A stretch of 64,000 nt of DNA from Pogona vitticeps (taxonomy: Eukaryota > Chordata > Lepidosauria > Squamata > Agamidae). Positions within the stretch are counted from its first letter, which is position 1. The number at the start of each line of letters is the position of its first letter. The notes beneath the pieces were generated by a model, which saw only the letters and a list, made by a program, of their open reading frames with translations, was not told the DNA's origin and ran no database searches. The stretch lies in the NCBI RefSeq assembly GCF_051106095.1, contig NC_135783.1, positions 190,079,447-190,143,446 of the forward strand, given 5' to 3'. Below, one piece after another: positions 1 through 12,659 of this stretch. Position numbers and translations under genes: made by a program.

Positions 1-55
1 CCTGCAAGCCACTCGTGATTATGTGCAAGGAGACATAATACATGACACTGCACTC

Positions 56-165
56 ATACTTCACAATAGCTGTGTGAGTAGTGATGACTTCGAAGCCAGG
101 GCCTTGGTAGGCACATGATGGGGAGTGAAGGTCTAGAGATGTCAATCACAATGGGTTAAAGCACT
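56..165 (+). promoter_or_regulatory. 5' flank of the left TSSK6-like gene, partly shared with the right copy
   Basis: Two short blocks recur upstream of both kinase genes: TCACAATA at 61-68 and CACAATGGGTTA at 147-158. The spacing between them is 85 bases here and 86 bases at the right copy. An ACATG..GGG..GTGAAG segment before the second block also matches loosely. This suggests the duplication included at least part of the promoter. No TATA box stands out. The start codon at 210 has A at -3. Promoter function is inferred from the conservation alone. Confidence 0.45.
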
Positions 166-194
166 GAGTCTCAGAAAACGAAAGGCCTTTTTAG

Positions 195-1043
<849 letters not shown>

Positions 1044-1377
1044 AGGGGGCAGGGTGAGGGTCCTGCCACTCCTGGGGATGGTGCCAGATCGGAGCTGCTT
1101 CAAGAGGGAGAGACGGCACGAACAGAACAACAGAAATGTATACGTAGTTGCCAAAAAGAGGTTTCTGGGATGTTGACCAATGGGGAGGAAGTGGGCAAAT
1201 TGCTTCAAGGAAAAAGTAAAGAAAACAATTCCAGTGTAAGTTCCTCCAGAATTATGGGACTTGCTTCCAAACATATGTATTTACAATTGGGGTGCCAATG
1301 AGATCTTTAAAACCCTCTTTCCTGCATCAGTTGTCATTTTGTTTACGGTTGTACTTCTCATTTGTTTGAATCATCAT
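1044..1377. other. 3' flank of the left kinase gene, no recognised feature
   Basis: This is sequence after the stop codon. I see no AATAAA in it; the nearest one (1971-1976) lies inside the CR1 fragment downstream. The 3' end of the transcript therefore cannot be placed. Confidence 0.4.
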
Positions 1378-1516
1378 CATCTTAGAACTGCAGAGCTGGA
1401 AGGGATCTTATGGATCATGGAGTCCAGCTCCTGTCAAAGAGGTGTTGGGGGGGGGGGGATCGAACTCCCAACCTCTGACTCCACAGCCAGATGCCTAAAT
1501 TACTGAGCTATTCAGT
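1378..1516 (-). mobile_element. tRNA-derived SINE with CR1-like tail (type I)
   Basis: Read on the minus strand, a tRNA-like head with a degenerate A box (ACTGAATAGCTCAGTAATTTAG) and a B box (GGGAGTTCGATCC) is followed by the tail GGACTCCATGATCCATAAGATCCCTTCCAGCTCTGCAG in diverged form. The tail resembles the 3' end of CR1 LINEs, which suggests CR1 machinery mobilised it. A G run splits the middle of the copy. The same family recurs at 3414-3537, 26603-26744, 41741-41860 and 58244-58380. Confidence 0.75.
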
Positions 1517-1834
1517 ACTGTAGTCCTATGCACAATTCAAGAGAAAGAGGGAGAGAGAAGGCCAGTGCACACCCATGCTTAAGGAGAAGGCTGCCAAACA
1601 GGCAGAAGCAGATCATCCTATATTAAGGAAAGGTGTGTCCCAGACCCCCTGCAATACTGCGAGGATTCTCATGTGCAGTATCAGTTTAGGCAGGTTGCTG
1701 TCCGTGTTAGAAGCAGCACAGGGACCCAGCTGTGCACTCTGCTTCTAGCACGGTGTCCCTTTATTTATGCAGTCCGAGGCCATCATGCCCAGGCTGAGAA
1801 AGTGTGGAGAAGATCTATGTACAGATCTGTCCTC

Positions 1835-2150
1835 CATCAGTGCACAGTCAATCTGTGGAACTCACTGCCACTAGGGGTAGTACTGTAAAGATGTCTATTT
1901 TTGTAAACCTCCAGCCTTTGGGAAAGGCAGTAGTGAGGGAGATTTGTCTGCATGGTTTCAAAAAGGGTGAAATAAATTCATGGAGGTTAAGGCCAGTCAT
2001 GGCTCTTATTCGGGAGGGCTGTAAATCGAGGGCAATATCCCTCTCTCTTTCAGTTGTTGGAGAATGCAGGACAGAGGGTGCTGGGCTAGTAGATATCCCA
2101 TAGGCAACTGGTTGGCTTGGTGTGACCAGAATGTAGGACCTGGAAGACTC
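1835..2150 (+). mobile_element. CR1-type LINE 3' end
   Basis: The translated plus strand holds WNSLPLG followed by FKKGEINSW in a neighbouring frame. Downstream comes the AGGGTGCTGGGCTAG and CAACTGGTTGGCTTGGTG text typical of the CR1/L3 3' end in reptiles. Only the last part of the RT ORF and the 3' UTR remain, so this is a 5'-truncated copy. The boundaries are approximate. Confidence 0.6.
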
Positions 2151-2399
2151 TGCATGACGGTTATTATGCTTGTAGCTATTACCTGTTCTGCCTATAGAGC
2201 AAAAGCTTTTGATTAAGGCTATACACATCAAATTACAGTGAGTAAAAGTGCAAATTTTTTTTGTTTCATCATATTTAAAACACAGTGTTGGGTTTAAAAC
2301 ACAGAATGGGGTTTGTTTTGTTTTGCTAAAATCTTGGGGAGCAAGCTATCCTAAATTCAACATATTTGAAATGCGTGTTATGTCAGAAAATATATTTGC

Positions 2400-2401
<2 letters not shown>

Positions 2402-2492
<91 letters not shown>
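2402..2492 (+). repeat. (TG)n microsatellite
   Basis: A pure TG tract of about 45 units. It creates false cysteine/valine and threonine/histidine reading frames on the two strands. Confidence 0.99.
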
Positions 2493-2494
<2 letters not shown>

Positions 2495-3413
2495 AGAGGA
2501 AAAAAACCATGCATTCACATGAATGCCCTTGCCTCCCCCAGCGGACAGTCTGGTTTGACACAAAAGCTAAATCCGAATAACACAGGTGATGACCCTGATG
2601 GGGTCTCTTTATCTGGCCTCAGAAGTCTGCAAGGAGCTGAGGGTAGTTCCGCCAAGACTCCAAGACAAGTTAGGTCCCCAGAGATACCCTTCTGCGTATC
2701 TTCACACATTGTTCAAGGGAAGTGTATGCGTCTTGTGTTTCCAAAAGGGAAAAGAGCCAAAGAGAGATTATTTTTCCATCTGCATTTTAAACCTCAGTGA
2801 CTTATTGATTTATTATGCAATGTCTAATTTAGAGCTGATTAAGATTGTTTTGAGAGTGTTCAAGATGAAGGTTATTGACAAAATGAATGGCAAAATGAAG
2901 AGTATGATTCTATCCCCAAATCCCTGAGCAATCCTATCATTCCCCTTAGGTTGAAGATCAGTCCCCTTCCCACCCATTATATGGGGACAGGATATTGGAG
3001 GGATTGCTACAAGATTGGAGCTGCACCTGAGATAAACCCCTGTTTAATCCGGTTAGTTCTTTGACATGAGGGTATGAACTTGGCATTTCAATCTAACTTC
3101 TCTGTATGGAGGACAAGGCACATTGTGGCTAGTTGTTGTGCATGCTGATGGGGAAGAGTGAGGATACAATCCTAACAGAGTCTCCAACATGTCTAAATCT
3201 ATGCCAGGTTCTTGTTGGTGAGAGTGATGGTTGACAGAGAGTTCAATTTTGATTCCTTTTCTCTTCTGCCAAATTTTCAATGCTGCATGGGCTCCCTTAG
3301 AAGGTGGTGACTTTTCCTTTATGGAGGCCTTTGCACAGTAGCTGGATGGTAATGTATCTGGATGCTTTGCCTATGGATTCCAACTCTACCTTAAAGTTCC
3401 TTTAACAACCTTT
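2493..3413. other. Unassigned non-coding sequence
   Basis: No gene, RNA or recognisable repeat is visible here. The open frames are short and compositionally random. Confidence 0.5.
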
Positions 3414-3537
3414 GCACTGCAGAGCTGGAGGGGACCCTATGGATCATCAAGTCCAGCCCCTCTCAAGGAGACAAAGTGGGGAAATGAACTCCCACTGGTG
3501 GCTCTGCAACCAGAGACCTAAGCCACTGAACTATCCC
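3414..3537 (-). mobile_element. tRNA-derived SINE with CR1-like tail (type I)
   Basis: A minus-strand copy with head and tail in the same order as at 1378-1516. The tail reads on the plus strand as CTGCAGAGCTGGAGGGGACC then ATGGATCATCAAGTCC. The head ends at CCACTGAACTATCC. It is moderately diverged. Confidence 0.75.
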
Positions 3538-4284
3538 ATTATATAATTCCACAAGTTCAACTTTTAATGGGGGGGGGGGGAACTCATTGCAAGCAACAAG
3601 AATTACAATAGTGAAGTGAACTTCTTTTCATGTTAGACTCAAAGGGCACCAGATCTAGGTCCAGGCAGCACATGGAAAACTCTGCCCAGTGACTGCCTTC
3701 TGCTTCCCAATGGTAGGGCTGGCTCTGTATCTAATACTCCTGCACTGTTAATTGACCTTAGTGCTGGGTCTAAATTCCGCCCATTTCTTCAGACATAGTG
3801 CTATATACAGTATTGGGCCAAATGTCCTGCAGACAATTTTGCAATTCTGAGAGAGCAAAAAAGACTATCTCTGGCCCTAGTCTGTACGATTGTATTTCCA
3901 TACAACTGTGCTGTTCCAAAGCCATGCATCTAAAATTTAGATCCCTGGGCTCCTACAACCTACACAGTGTTTCAGTTATACAGCCCACTGCTTACTTGCA
4001 TACTCATGCTGTTTTTCTGTATTTGCCATTAACAGTTACCCACACATGTAAAAGGAAAGAAGGGATGGGGGTCTCTATTCCCTGAATATTTTTTGGTTGA
4101 GGATAAACACCAACACTTTTTCCTCATAAGCTTCAGGGTGGCCAGCCTTGCATTTGTCTCCACTCCATCTTCCATCTTCCTTGGCAACATGTTGTTGAAG
4201 AGGGGTGATGGAAACGGTCACCTGACCTTGTTGTCCTAGCATTTTTCTGGTTCCATGCTGATGGAACGGGAGACTGGAAAACAT
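3538..4284. other. Unassigned sequence with a poly-G run
   Basis: This contains a run of ten or more G near 3571-3580 but no gene-like signal. The part from about 4075 may belong to the LTR-like fossil that follows, but I cannot show this. Confidence 0.35.
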
Positions 4285-4870
4285 TAAGGTAATTGTGACG
4301 TTCACCACGTGGTCCCTGCTTGTTTCACCAAACAAAGAGCTCACGCTAGGTATCCCACCATCTGACACCAATTGTGACGTGCCTCTCACGTGTCCCCCCC
4401 CCGGTTGTTTCACTAGCCTGAGGCCCACGATACTTTCTCTCCTTACTGCTGCCACCAGTTGACCTTTGTCAACACCCTGCAGTTAGAAAAACTGAGGTCC
4501 CAGCTGAATATGAAGTTGAACAAAACAGGTTTATTGGTTACAGTTTGCCTAAACAGGTTCCTTGCAGACTTCAATGTATTCATTAGATCAGTAATAACTT
4601 GTTTCCGTCTTAACTCTCTTAGCTCTCTATAAGTTCCACACTCTTCACTCCTAACTATGCCACCCTCTCTAACTACCACAAACTCTTCCTACTCTCCTCT
4701 CTGACTGTCCCTGACTGAATTCTTCAGACTCTGCCTCCCTTCTAGTTTCTCTGGCTCAGCCTCTCAGCAGCTCCCATTGGTACGTGCAAATAATCTCCTA
4801 CATGAGTCAGAGCAGGGTGATCGCCACAGTGATCAATAGGATAATATCACATGATTTCCACCACCCCCCC
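4285..4870 (-). mobile_element. LTR-like retroelement fossil, copy 1
   Basis: This is one of three related segments (also 11790-12230 and 25283-25820). They share a TGTGACG-like start, a C-run followed by GGTTGTTTCAC, TGCTGCCACCAG, a GTTTATT patch (antisense polyadenylation-like), a pyrimidine-rich middle, and an end containing CTCAGC. A primer-binding-site-like sequence next to the TGTGACG end suggests a minus-strand LTR element, perhaps Ty3/gypsy-like. It is an old, broken remnant and the boundaries are approximate. Confidence 0.4.
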
Positions 4871-5149
4871 AAGCCACCTATTATTGGGGCACTCCAGGGG
4901 TGGCAAGAAAAGAGTCAATCATATTCACAATACACTGGGACTTATCACCATGGATCTTAGAGTACTTATAATGCGGAACACATTTTTATTGCTGGTTCGT
5001 TCTGGGCCTTGAATCCTACAGAAGGGGCAAAGGGAAGGAAAGACAGAACAACGTGACGCTCTCCCGTGGCAGTGTTCTCCCTGCTGCCCTCTCAATGATG
5101 TCCTCTGGGTGGTCCCTGGGAAGGATGCTACATGGACCAAAGTGGATGC

Positions 5150-5370
5150 AAGATAGGTTTGAGGTGGGATGAGGATTCCAGATATTACCGGATCATCACT
5201 CCCAGCAGCCTTAGCAGACACAGCGGTGAGAGATTATAGGAACTGTAGTCCAATATTTAGAAGACCAGGCATTTCTGTTTCCTCATTTAGGTAACAACAG
5301 ATGGCATGGCCTAAAGCAGTTTTTCTCCAACATGGTGCCCTCCATATGTTTTGGTCTTTACCATTTACAT
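5150..5370. mobile_element. hAT-type MITE arm fragments
   Basis: ACTCCCAGCAGCC (about 5190), GGAACTGTAGTCC (about 5240) and GCAGTTTTTCTCCAACATGG (about 5316) are arm sequences of the palindromic MITE family that is complete at 25590-25725. At least one copy, probably two overlapping, is present in decayed form. Confidence 0.45.
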
Positions 5371-6832
5371 AATCCCTGGCAGCTTGCCATGCTTGCGGAT
5401 GGGGAGTGGCATCCAAACGCCGCTGAAGGGTACCAGACAGGAGAGGCTGGTTTACAAGGCTGACCTTGTGCCCGCCAAACATAGGTGGTGACTTTATTGG
5501 CCATTTTCCCTGCAGTTTGCATTTAATGAGGCAAGGATGAAATCAAATTAAAAACCAGTGATTACATGACATAAAGCTCGGTGTGGGGAAGCCTGGAGGG
5601 AAAAATCACCTTTTTCTTTTATTCATCTTGCAGAGGTGCTTTAATTGTGCTCCAGTTTGCTGGCATGGCTTTTCTCCCCTTTCTGTCCCATGTGACCCCT
5701 TGATCCAATGCAAAAGGGGTGCTTATGGGGGGGGTGTCCCTCGGCCTGTTGTCTCCAAAAAGAGCTTCCTTGAAAAACACTTCCAATTTAGCACGGATTC
5801 AGACAAGTGCTGTGCTACCTCATTTAAAAAAAAAAGAGGCCAAAGGAAGGGTCCGAGAGGAAATTGCCAGCTGGCATCTCATCCGATCAATGGTCGCTTC
5901 CACTGTCAGAATGCCATGCAAACACACTGATGGCTTTCTCCTGCAGCACAATAATTGTTTGTCATCCAGACAACAACAGCAATTTCACCCACAGAGACTG
6001 TCGGGGACCTGATTTGAAAAACTGTGGACCAAAGCAGAACCAAGCCCATTTCCCCTGTGGTGTAGTAAGCGCCACCCATAGTTTTTTAGCACCTCTTCCA
6101 GAAGGGGTTCGGGAGTGGAGCAATGTGGTAAGTCCCCTTGGGTGCTCCAGGAAGGCCCTTTGATCTCACCTACCTTCTCCCAAGACCCACCAGAGACAAC
6201 CAGGCCTGAGAAAGCGGAGGGCTTGTGGCATGGAGCGAGTCCCCTCGACTGCTGGCCACCACATTCAAGCCACCCCCCAAAGGCCCACCTCAGCCATCAG
6301 GACAGTCCACCCCAACCCCGACTCAAGAAGAGGAGCTGGAGTGTCACCTACAGGAGGAGTCGGCCAGCCCTCCTGGACTAGCTAGGGCTCACCTGTGCCC
6401 GCTTTCACTGTGAGGCGTGGGCTGGTGAGAGCACGCTGAGGACCCTCGGCGGCTCCTCAGGCTGCGTTTGTGCCCTGCCTCACTGAGAGTAACTGGAGGC
6501 CCTGAGGTTATGGGACCTTTTGGAGGTCTAGTGACAGGAACTTAGTCCCCCAACAGACAGATGGACAGGGAGGGGGGGTGTTATTGTTGATATCTGTGCT
6601 GTCCTCTCTATCCAAAGATGAATAAAAATGAGTGGGTTTTTTTTCAGCCTTTCAGCCTGGAGCCCATGGATATACAGCGTTTGCCTGCCACCCTGACAGA
6701 AGCAGCCAAGGAGATTTATCTCTCTGTCTTGACACTCTGACCTCTGCTTCCTCCTGCAGCTCCTGTTAGACTGGTATTCTAAGGAATCTATCGGTCTTAT
6801 TTCTTTTCCTGTTTCTCTAAAGCAAAGCAAAG
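5371..6832. other. Unassigned sequence, locally GC-richer
   Basis: Several overlapping open frames of up to 115 codons lie at 5583-6413. None has a recognisable domain, and they sit in different frames. The 6200-6500 stretch is richer in C and G than its surroundings. I see no gene. Confidence 0.4.
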
Positions 6833-7078
6833 TGTGCTGCTTATATACCACCCCGTAACACTTAAAACCTTCTCTGGGTGCTTTACAGTTTAGTAATGCA
6901 GACTACACATTGCTCCTTCCCCGTCCTGTGGGTACTGAATTTACCACCTTCAGAAGGATTGGAAGGCTGAGTCAACCTCAAGCTGGCTACCTGAGCCCAT
7001 TGGGATTGAACTCAGGTCATGAGCAGAGGGTTGACTGCAGGGCTGCAGTGTAACCGCTCAGGCATGCCGTTGCTCCTC
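6833..7078 (-). mobile_element. tRNA-derived SINE, unassigned family
   Basis: On the minus strand the element has an A-box-like CATGCCTGAGCGGTTACACTG and a B-box-like GAGTTCAATCC. A body follows that includes CAGCTTGAGGTTGACTCAGC and AAGCACCCAGAGAAGG. This is a different family from types I and II. Its end is not clear. Confidence 0.5.
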
Positions 7079-7464
7079 TCCTACATGCCTTCTGCAATGT
7101 CTGTTTGGGTAGAGTTTAGGCTTTTCTATTTGGCATGTAACTAAACAAAGGTTACTTGTTTGTTTGTAACTGCTTCTCCTACTTCCGTCTGGGTCTGTTG
7201 TGGGACTGACTGTTCACATGCCTGCACAGCACCTATTTTGCTATAGAGAGAGAGAGACCTTTATATTTTTCTTTTCTCTTACCTTGTGAACATTTGCAAC
7301 ATAATGGATGGACCGAATGTTGGGCTTTAACACGGGAGACTTTACTCAGCCATGAAATTCACTGGCACTTTAGGCCTAACCTTTCTTACAGGGCTGTTTG
7401 GATTATAAAATGACATTTCCTGTCTATGCCACCCTGAGAGGAAACATTGCATAAAATATGCCCC

Positions 7465-7617
7465 TTTATCTTTATAATAACTTTATGAGGTAGATCAAGC
7501 TCTCAGGCTAAGAAGGGAAATTACAAGCACAATTTCACCCAGTGACTTGCAGAGCTCAGTGAGGACTTCAACCCGCATCTCAGAAGTTCCAGCTCAACAC
7601 TCTTACCATCATTGGAA
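7465..7617 (-). mobile_element. Sauria/MIR-like SINE remnant
   Basis: The plus strand reads TTTATGAGGTAGATC, CACCCAGTGACTTGC and AACCCGCATCTC, then CACTCTTACCATC. This is the reverse complement of a Sauria-type SINE body and head, heavily diverged. Confidence 0.45.
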
Positions 7618-7958
7618 TTACTATCAGGGAGGGAGCCAATGTGGACTTAGAAAAGAGCCAGGTAGTTAACCCCAGTGAGACTTTGGCTTCCTGTATTTCT
7701 TTACCAGAGACAAACAGGAAGACGTAAGTCTCACACCACTGATGATTCATAGGGACAAGCCTTTGGAGTACTTAACTAGGGTTGTGACCCATTTTGATGC
7801 TATCTCTTGAAATAATATTTGTATCGGGAGTCTGTGATTTGAACCTTTGATTTCTAACCACAACAAATGGTTTCCTGATGTTGAAATCACACCACAGCAT
7901 CTTTTATATTTTCATAGAATAGTTAATCAGAGTTTATTGTTACATGCCAATAACATGT

Positions 7959-8511
7959 ACCATATTTTTCCATGTATAAGACTATACTTCTGTCTAAAAT
8001 CTTTGCCCTAAAAAATGAGGGTCATCTTACACACAGGTTGTAAGCCAAGGAGAGAAAAAACAAGTGGAGGGGAAAGCAGGGCTCAAAGTGATCCTGCAGG
8101 GCTTTGATTCCTGCTTTCCCTTCCACTTGCTAAGCCTTAGCAAAAGGAAAGCAGGGATCAAAGCGCTGCAGGATGGCTTTGATCCTTGCTTTCCCCTCTG
8201 CTTACTAAGTCCCATAGGGCTTAGCAAGTGTAGGGGGAAAGGATCAAAGCAATCCCATGGCTGTATAAGGGGGAAAGGGGTCAAAATGATCATGCAGTTG
8301 CCGGATTGCTTTGATCCCTTTCCCTCTCCTTTTGCTAAGCCCTGCAGGGCTTAGCATGAAGGGAGAAAGCAGGGATCAAAGCGATCCTGCAGTGCTTTGA
8401 TCCCTTTCCCCCTACACTTCCTAAGCCCCACTTAGATTTCTTAATTTTGGGTTAGAAAAGTGGGGGGCATCTTATACATTGGGGGCATCTTATACTCGGA
8501 AAAATACAGTA
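7959..8511. mobile_element. TIR miniature transposon with internal palindromic units
   Basis: The ends are inverted repeats: TACCATATTTTTCC.TGTATAAGA at the left, and on the opposite strand at the right TACTGTATTTTTCCGAGTAT. There is no coding capacity. The interior (about 8060-8420) consists of four palindromic units, each built from GGAAAGCAGGGATCAAAGC-like and GCTTTGATCC..GCTTTCCC-like arms. A TA duplication at the ends is possible but not secure. The transposase that moved it is unknown. Confidence 0.7.
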
Positions 8512-8930
8512 AGTCAGAACCAACTTATAGCAACCCTAATAGGGCTTTCAAGGTAAGTGAGCTATTTAAGGAGTGTTTTTAACATTTCCAGCTGGCTGAC
8601 TAGCTCAGTGATTTGGATATCTAGCTGTGGAGTTAGCGGTTGGGAGTTTGATTGCCCTCTATGGTTCCTGTGAGTAGAGCCAACCTGTGTGGCCTTGAGA
8701 AAGCTGCACTCCCCACACAAGAAGGGAATGGTAAACCACTTCGTTTTATTCTCTACCTAGAAAACCCTGGAAAGGGTTTCCCTACATCAGAATCGACTTG
8801 ATGGCATGCAGTTATTATTTTCCAGTTCCACATCCCCAGTGAGTTTCCATGGCTGAATAGGGATTTGAACCCAAGTCTCCTGAGTCTTAGTCTCTCTCAA
8901 TCCAATATTACACCACACTGGATATACAGA
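8512..8930 (-). mobile_element. SINE with Sauria-like head and Bov-B-like tail, interrupted
   Basis: On the minus strand the copy starts CCAGTGTGGTGTAATATTGG, carries the B box GGGTTCAAATCCC, and ends near a diverged Bov-B-like tail (TTGCTATAAGTTGGTTCTGA). The TIR element at 7959-8511 lies directly against that end. A type II SINE (8592-8818) splits the copy. Confidence 0.6.
8592..8818 (+). mobile_element. tRNA-derived SINE with Bov-B-like tail (type II), nested
   Basis: The head CTAGCTCAGTGATTTGG and B box GGGAGTTTGATTGCC are the same tRNA-like module as in type I. The body includes GAGTAGAGCCAACCTG and the tail includes CAGAATCGACTTGATGGCA followed by TTATTATT. The tail matches my memory of the 3' end of Bov-B (RTE) LINEs. 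A TTTCCAG repeat flanks it (8585-8591 and 8819-8825), which fits a target-site duplication inside the older SINE. Confidence 0.8.
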
Positions 8931-11654
8931 CCTTATTAAAAATTTGAAAAGAAAGTCAGTTACTTCTGTGGCTAATTTTTCTCCTGACAGATCTAGCTCG
9001 TATCATAGCTGTTGTCCTATTTTACCTGTTCTTCTGTCTTCCGTGTTTACTTGCTAAAGGTCAAAGAATTGGGGCAAAATCAAGTAAGCTGTTTATCCAC
9101 ACTAGACACACTCTACCTCCATGGATTGGATTTAGTCAGGTTGTGAATTCAACTGCAGAACTTGGAAAAGTTCCTCTCCTTTTTTGACAGAAGTCCCTGG
9201 AATCCCTCTGTCAATACAGCCATGGGCCACACTGATTGGGGAATTCTGGGATTTGTATCCAAAAGGGTAAACTTTTCCATCTTTGCTCAACCACCAAACC
9301 CAAATACCAACAAGGTTTGTGCATCTGGGGGGCTATTTAAAGCCTCTTCTTCCCGATTTCCTCACACACACCTAACAGAATTTACAGCAACGAAAAAGGG
9401 CAAGGGCAGTCCAGAATTCAGAAAAAGTCATTTTTTCAGACTTCAACTCCCAGAACCCCTGACCCAGAAGGCCTATGCATTTTCTATGTCTTCCATTCAC
9501 AAGAGAGACATCAATTATATACTGTATTGGACTAACAAGGCTCAGTCTTGGATCCAGAAAACCCATGAAGGCAGCATCAAGGAAATAGCAACTATCCGGA
9601 TTCCTTTATTTTTTTCCCTAGCCAGGCTTCTGGGCCCATAACAGCTTCATGACAGGCAGAGATCCAGCAGGTCAAGACTTCCTCACCACTCCGTTGTCAG
9701 TCTAAGAAAGGTTACACCTGTTGAAATTGAGCCTACCATGCCAAAATTAAATATAGTTAATGTATCACAAAAAAACATTCTGTCAAAATGACAGCTGTTA
9801 AGCTGTCATTTTCTTCATTAAACATCAACCTGTGTCAGGCCCATTTTAATTTTAGCCAAGTGAAAATATGGGGAAATCATGGAATTGGCTGAACCTCAAA
9901 TGTGGCCTTTTTTCAGGGATAATCTCTTGTGATACACATCTGAAATAGGCAGCTTGATAATTTCCAGGACTGGTAATTAAACCAGCTCCAGCTATGTAAA
10001 GATGGTTCATTGTGATAAAAGGAAGGCAAGCAGAACTGCATGTTATGGAGTAACATAACAAGCTTACCTTCTTGTGACATAAGCAGAGGCTGCCATGGCA
10101 GCAGGCTCATTCAGAGGACCTACACCTAAGTGTTTATTAGGCTCTGCAAGCCATTTTCCATTCAAATCAGATTGCACAATTATAGACAGGAATTGCTAAG
10201 CCATCATTGGGGAGAGAGGGGAAAATCTTTTTAGCAAGAAATCATGACAATTATACAACCAGAACACAAAAAAGCTGAACAACCACTTTATGGCCAGATT
10301 ACCTTTCTGGTTTTCATGCATAAATTGTGATGTCTCTACCTGTAAGATCAAAGACTGCCACACAAATATAGCTGTTGGCAAAGTCCAAATATTGTTTAAT
10401 TTCATGTCAGCAAAAAAAAAAAAATTGCTCTTCACAGTCCTTTTTATTCACATCCTGTTCTCGCAATTCATTTACTTTTTAGTCAGGTATCCATCAAAAA
10501 CTCCAAAGGGGAAAAAATATAACTTCATTGACACAGGTTTTGTTAAAGAACATTGCAATGGAAGACATTAGAAAGGAGCAGAAGATTTAACATGAAATCA
10601 AAACAAAATGACAGAAGTACAATGTTCAGTATTTTATAAGGGATTTGAGGGAAAAGGGCAAACAAAGTACACCTTAAAGGTTAAAATGTTTTCTTTGGCA
10701 CACGCTCCCTGGACGTCATCAAGTACGTAATAGACTCTTTGTTGATTTTGTTGCAATAGTCCTACGTGGCTCCTTCTCCCACTCACAGCATCCAGGACAT
10801 TTGTAGAAAGAATTCCCTCTCCATCAGGATCAGATGTCTCAGTCCTTCGGAATCACATTTTCGCACAGGAATATCGTTATCTGTGATGTGATCTGTTTCT
10901 AAAGTTTTAAAATGCATTCACAGAGTAGAATGCAAACTTCTGAGGTAGACATTCTTTGAGGTAATGCAATCTTTTAACTTTTGGGAAGATTCATATCTTT
11001 TCTCCATCAATAATACATTTTTCTGTGAGGACAACACTGCCAGAGGCACGGATTCTTTCAACCATTTCAATCAGATGATTCACCAACTGCTACCACGGCA
11101 GCCTGTGATCTTATCCCGTTCAGTAGCCATGAGCCCAGTTGATGTTCAGGAAGATGAAGGACATGTTCAAAACTAGGCATGTTCAGCCTGTCCTAAGGGC
11201 AACCCAGTTCCAAAAACAGTCTCAAGAGTGTCTCTTATGACTGAGTGTCCAAATGCAGCTCATGTGACTCAATATAATGAAGCAAGCAACCTAATTGCTG
11301 AGCTCTGGCCTGGTGGTTGATGATATCCATCCAAGCTTCCTTTTGCCTGCAGGGTGATCACACCTCTTCTGGGAGAATCTGCAGGAATAAAGACCAGTGC
11401 CATTCACATGGCTGCTCCCTCACTCTAGCTGTGATCTCCCTAAAGATACAGGACTTGGGTTACAATGAATACGGATGGAAGCATTGGCACCAGATAGACA
11501 TTTTTTTTGTGATTTCCATGAATTACAAGTATTCTAAATAAGTGTTTCATTAGAGAAGATGGTTAAGTTGTAATAGTAGATCAATTAACTTTTGTCAACT
11601 GGTATGGAGGAACACTTTTTTAAAAGTTAATATATTTAGGGCTTTAAAAGTAAG
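8931..11654. other. Unassigned, mostly AT-rich sequence
   Basis: No gene is recognised. Open frames reach 159 codons (9162-9641) but show no domain. A short hAT-MITE arm (GACTTCAACTCCCAGAACCC, near 9440) is embedded. 10600-11300 has no repeat I recognise and could be unique sequence. Confidence 0.4.
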
Positions 11655-11770
11655 GATGGGCAAATGTCAGCCTTCTATATGTTGCTGGAGTGGGAAGACA
11701 ACAAGTTGTTGCACTGCAACACCCATCAACCATCAGCAATGGTTGTGCTGGCTAATGTTGGAGTATAAGG
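11655..11770. mobile_element. hAT-type palindromic MITE remnant
   Basis: CAGCCTTCTATATGTTGCTGG at the left and ACACCCATCAACCATCAGC..GGTTGTGCTGGCTAATG resemble the common squamate MITE whose arms read CTCCAGATGTTGTTGGACT. It is diverged and lacks clear target duplications. Confidence 0.45.
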
Positions 11771-11789
11771 GGATTGTTGCATCCACCCT

Positions 11790-12230
11790 CGTGCCCCTTG
11801 CTTGACCGTCAAGCCTCAGAGCACACAAAGGCAAACACTTTCTTCTTTTACACTTGCTGCCACCAGGTGATCTCTAAATCACCATTACTTCAGAAAGATT
11901 CAGGTCCACACTTCCAGTTCTTTTAAATAAAAGTTTGGTTTACAGAGATTCATAAATATCTTCAGTAGCTAATCACATCTAAATTTCCCAAACTACACAC
12001 TCTATTACTCTGTCTGGCTTTTCTCTCCTGCCTGACTCTTACATTTCTCTAACTGACTCCCTCTCTCTCCCAGTCTGACTTCTGACTCCGCCACTTATAG
12101 CATCTCTCTTGGCTCCGCCTCTCAGCAATATGAATATTCATAAACCAATACATAATACAACAAGAACCATAGATCTAATGAATGGAGAATGCTACAGGGA
12201 TATACAGTACATTCCCCAACCCTGAGATAC
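11790..12230 (-). mobile_element. LTR-like retroelement fossil, copy 2
   Basis: Shares TGCTGCCACCAG, the GTTTAC patch, a pyrimidine-rich middle and CTCCGCCTCTCAGCAATATG with copies 1 and 3. It is probably a solo LTR-like remnant, old and broken, with approximate ends. Confidence 0.4.
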
Positions 12231-12349
12231 TTGAAGGAAACCAAAACAGTGTTGCTTTATTATTGCATAGCTGTGGACTGTACACATTTTCACAGCTGAA
12301 GAGGAGATTCTCTCAACATCATTTTGCCCTGTAAACCCAGAACATGAAG

Positions 12350-12440
12350 GCTGAAATCCTGCCCCACTTACTTAGCAGTAAGCCCTGATGCATTTAGTAC
12401 AACTTACTTCTATGTAAGTAATCATACCTAAGTTGACAGA
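12350..12440. repeat. Short palindromic repeat fragment
   Basis: GAAATCCTGCCCCACTTACT..AGTAAGCCC and ACTTACTTCTATGTAAGTAA resemble a widespread reptile repeat with AGTAAGCCC..GGGCTTACT arms. Similar fragments occur near 24425-24495 and 51240-51300. The class is uncertain. Confidence 0.35.
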
Positions 12441-12566
12441 AAGGATAGAGCGGCAATGCAATGTGTATCTTCTAGAGATAGTTAATCTCCTTTTAACACA
12501 ATGCAATTGGCTTCTAAAAATCAATCTGCACAGAACTATGTAGCTTGAAAAACTCCTAACACTCTA

Positions 12567-12569
12567 AAT

Positions 12570-12624
<55 letters not shown>

Positions 12625-12626
12625 TA
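12567..12626 (+). repeat. (ATTT)n microsatellite
   Basis: About 15 units of a TTTA tetranucleotide. It may have grown from a retroelement tail, but no LINE sequence is seen next to it. Confidence 0.95.
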
Positions 12627-12659
12627 CAATAAATATGCAATATAAATATACAATAAACA

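Noticed and set aside
2248-2800. ORFs with long CVCVCV or THTHTH runs
   Set aside because: They are translations of the (TG)n microsatellite.
9162-9641. 159-codon ORF
   Set aside because: No domain, random-looking composition, and it overlaps a MITE arm remnant.
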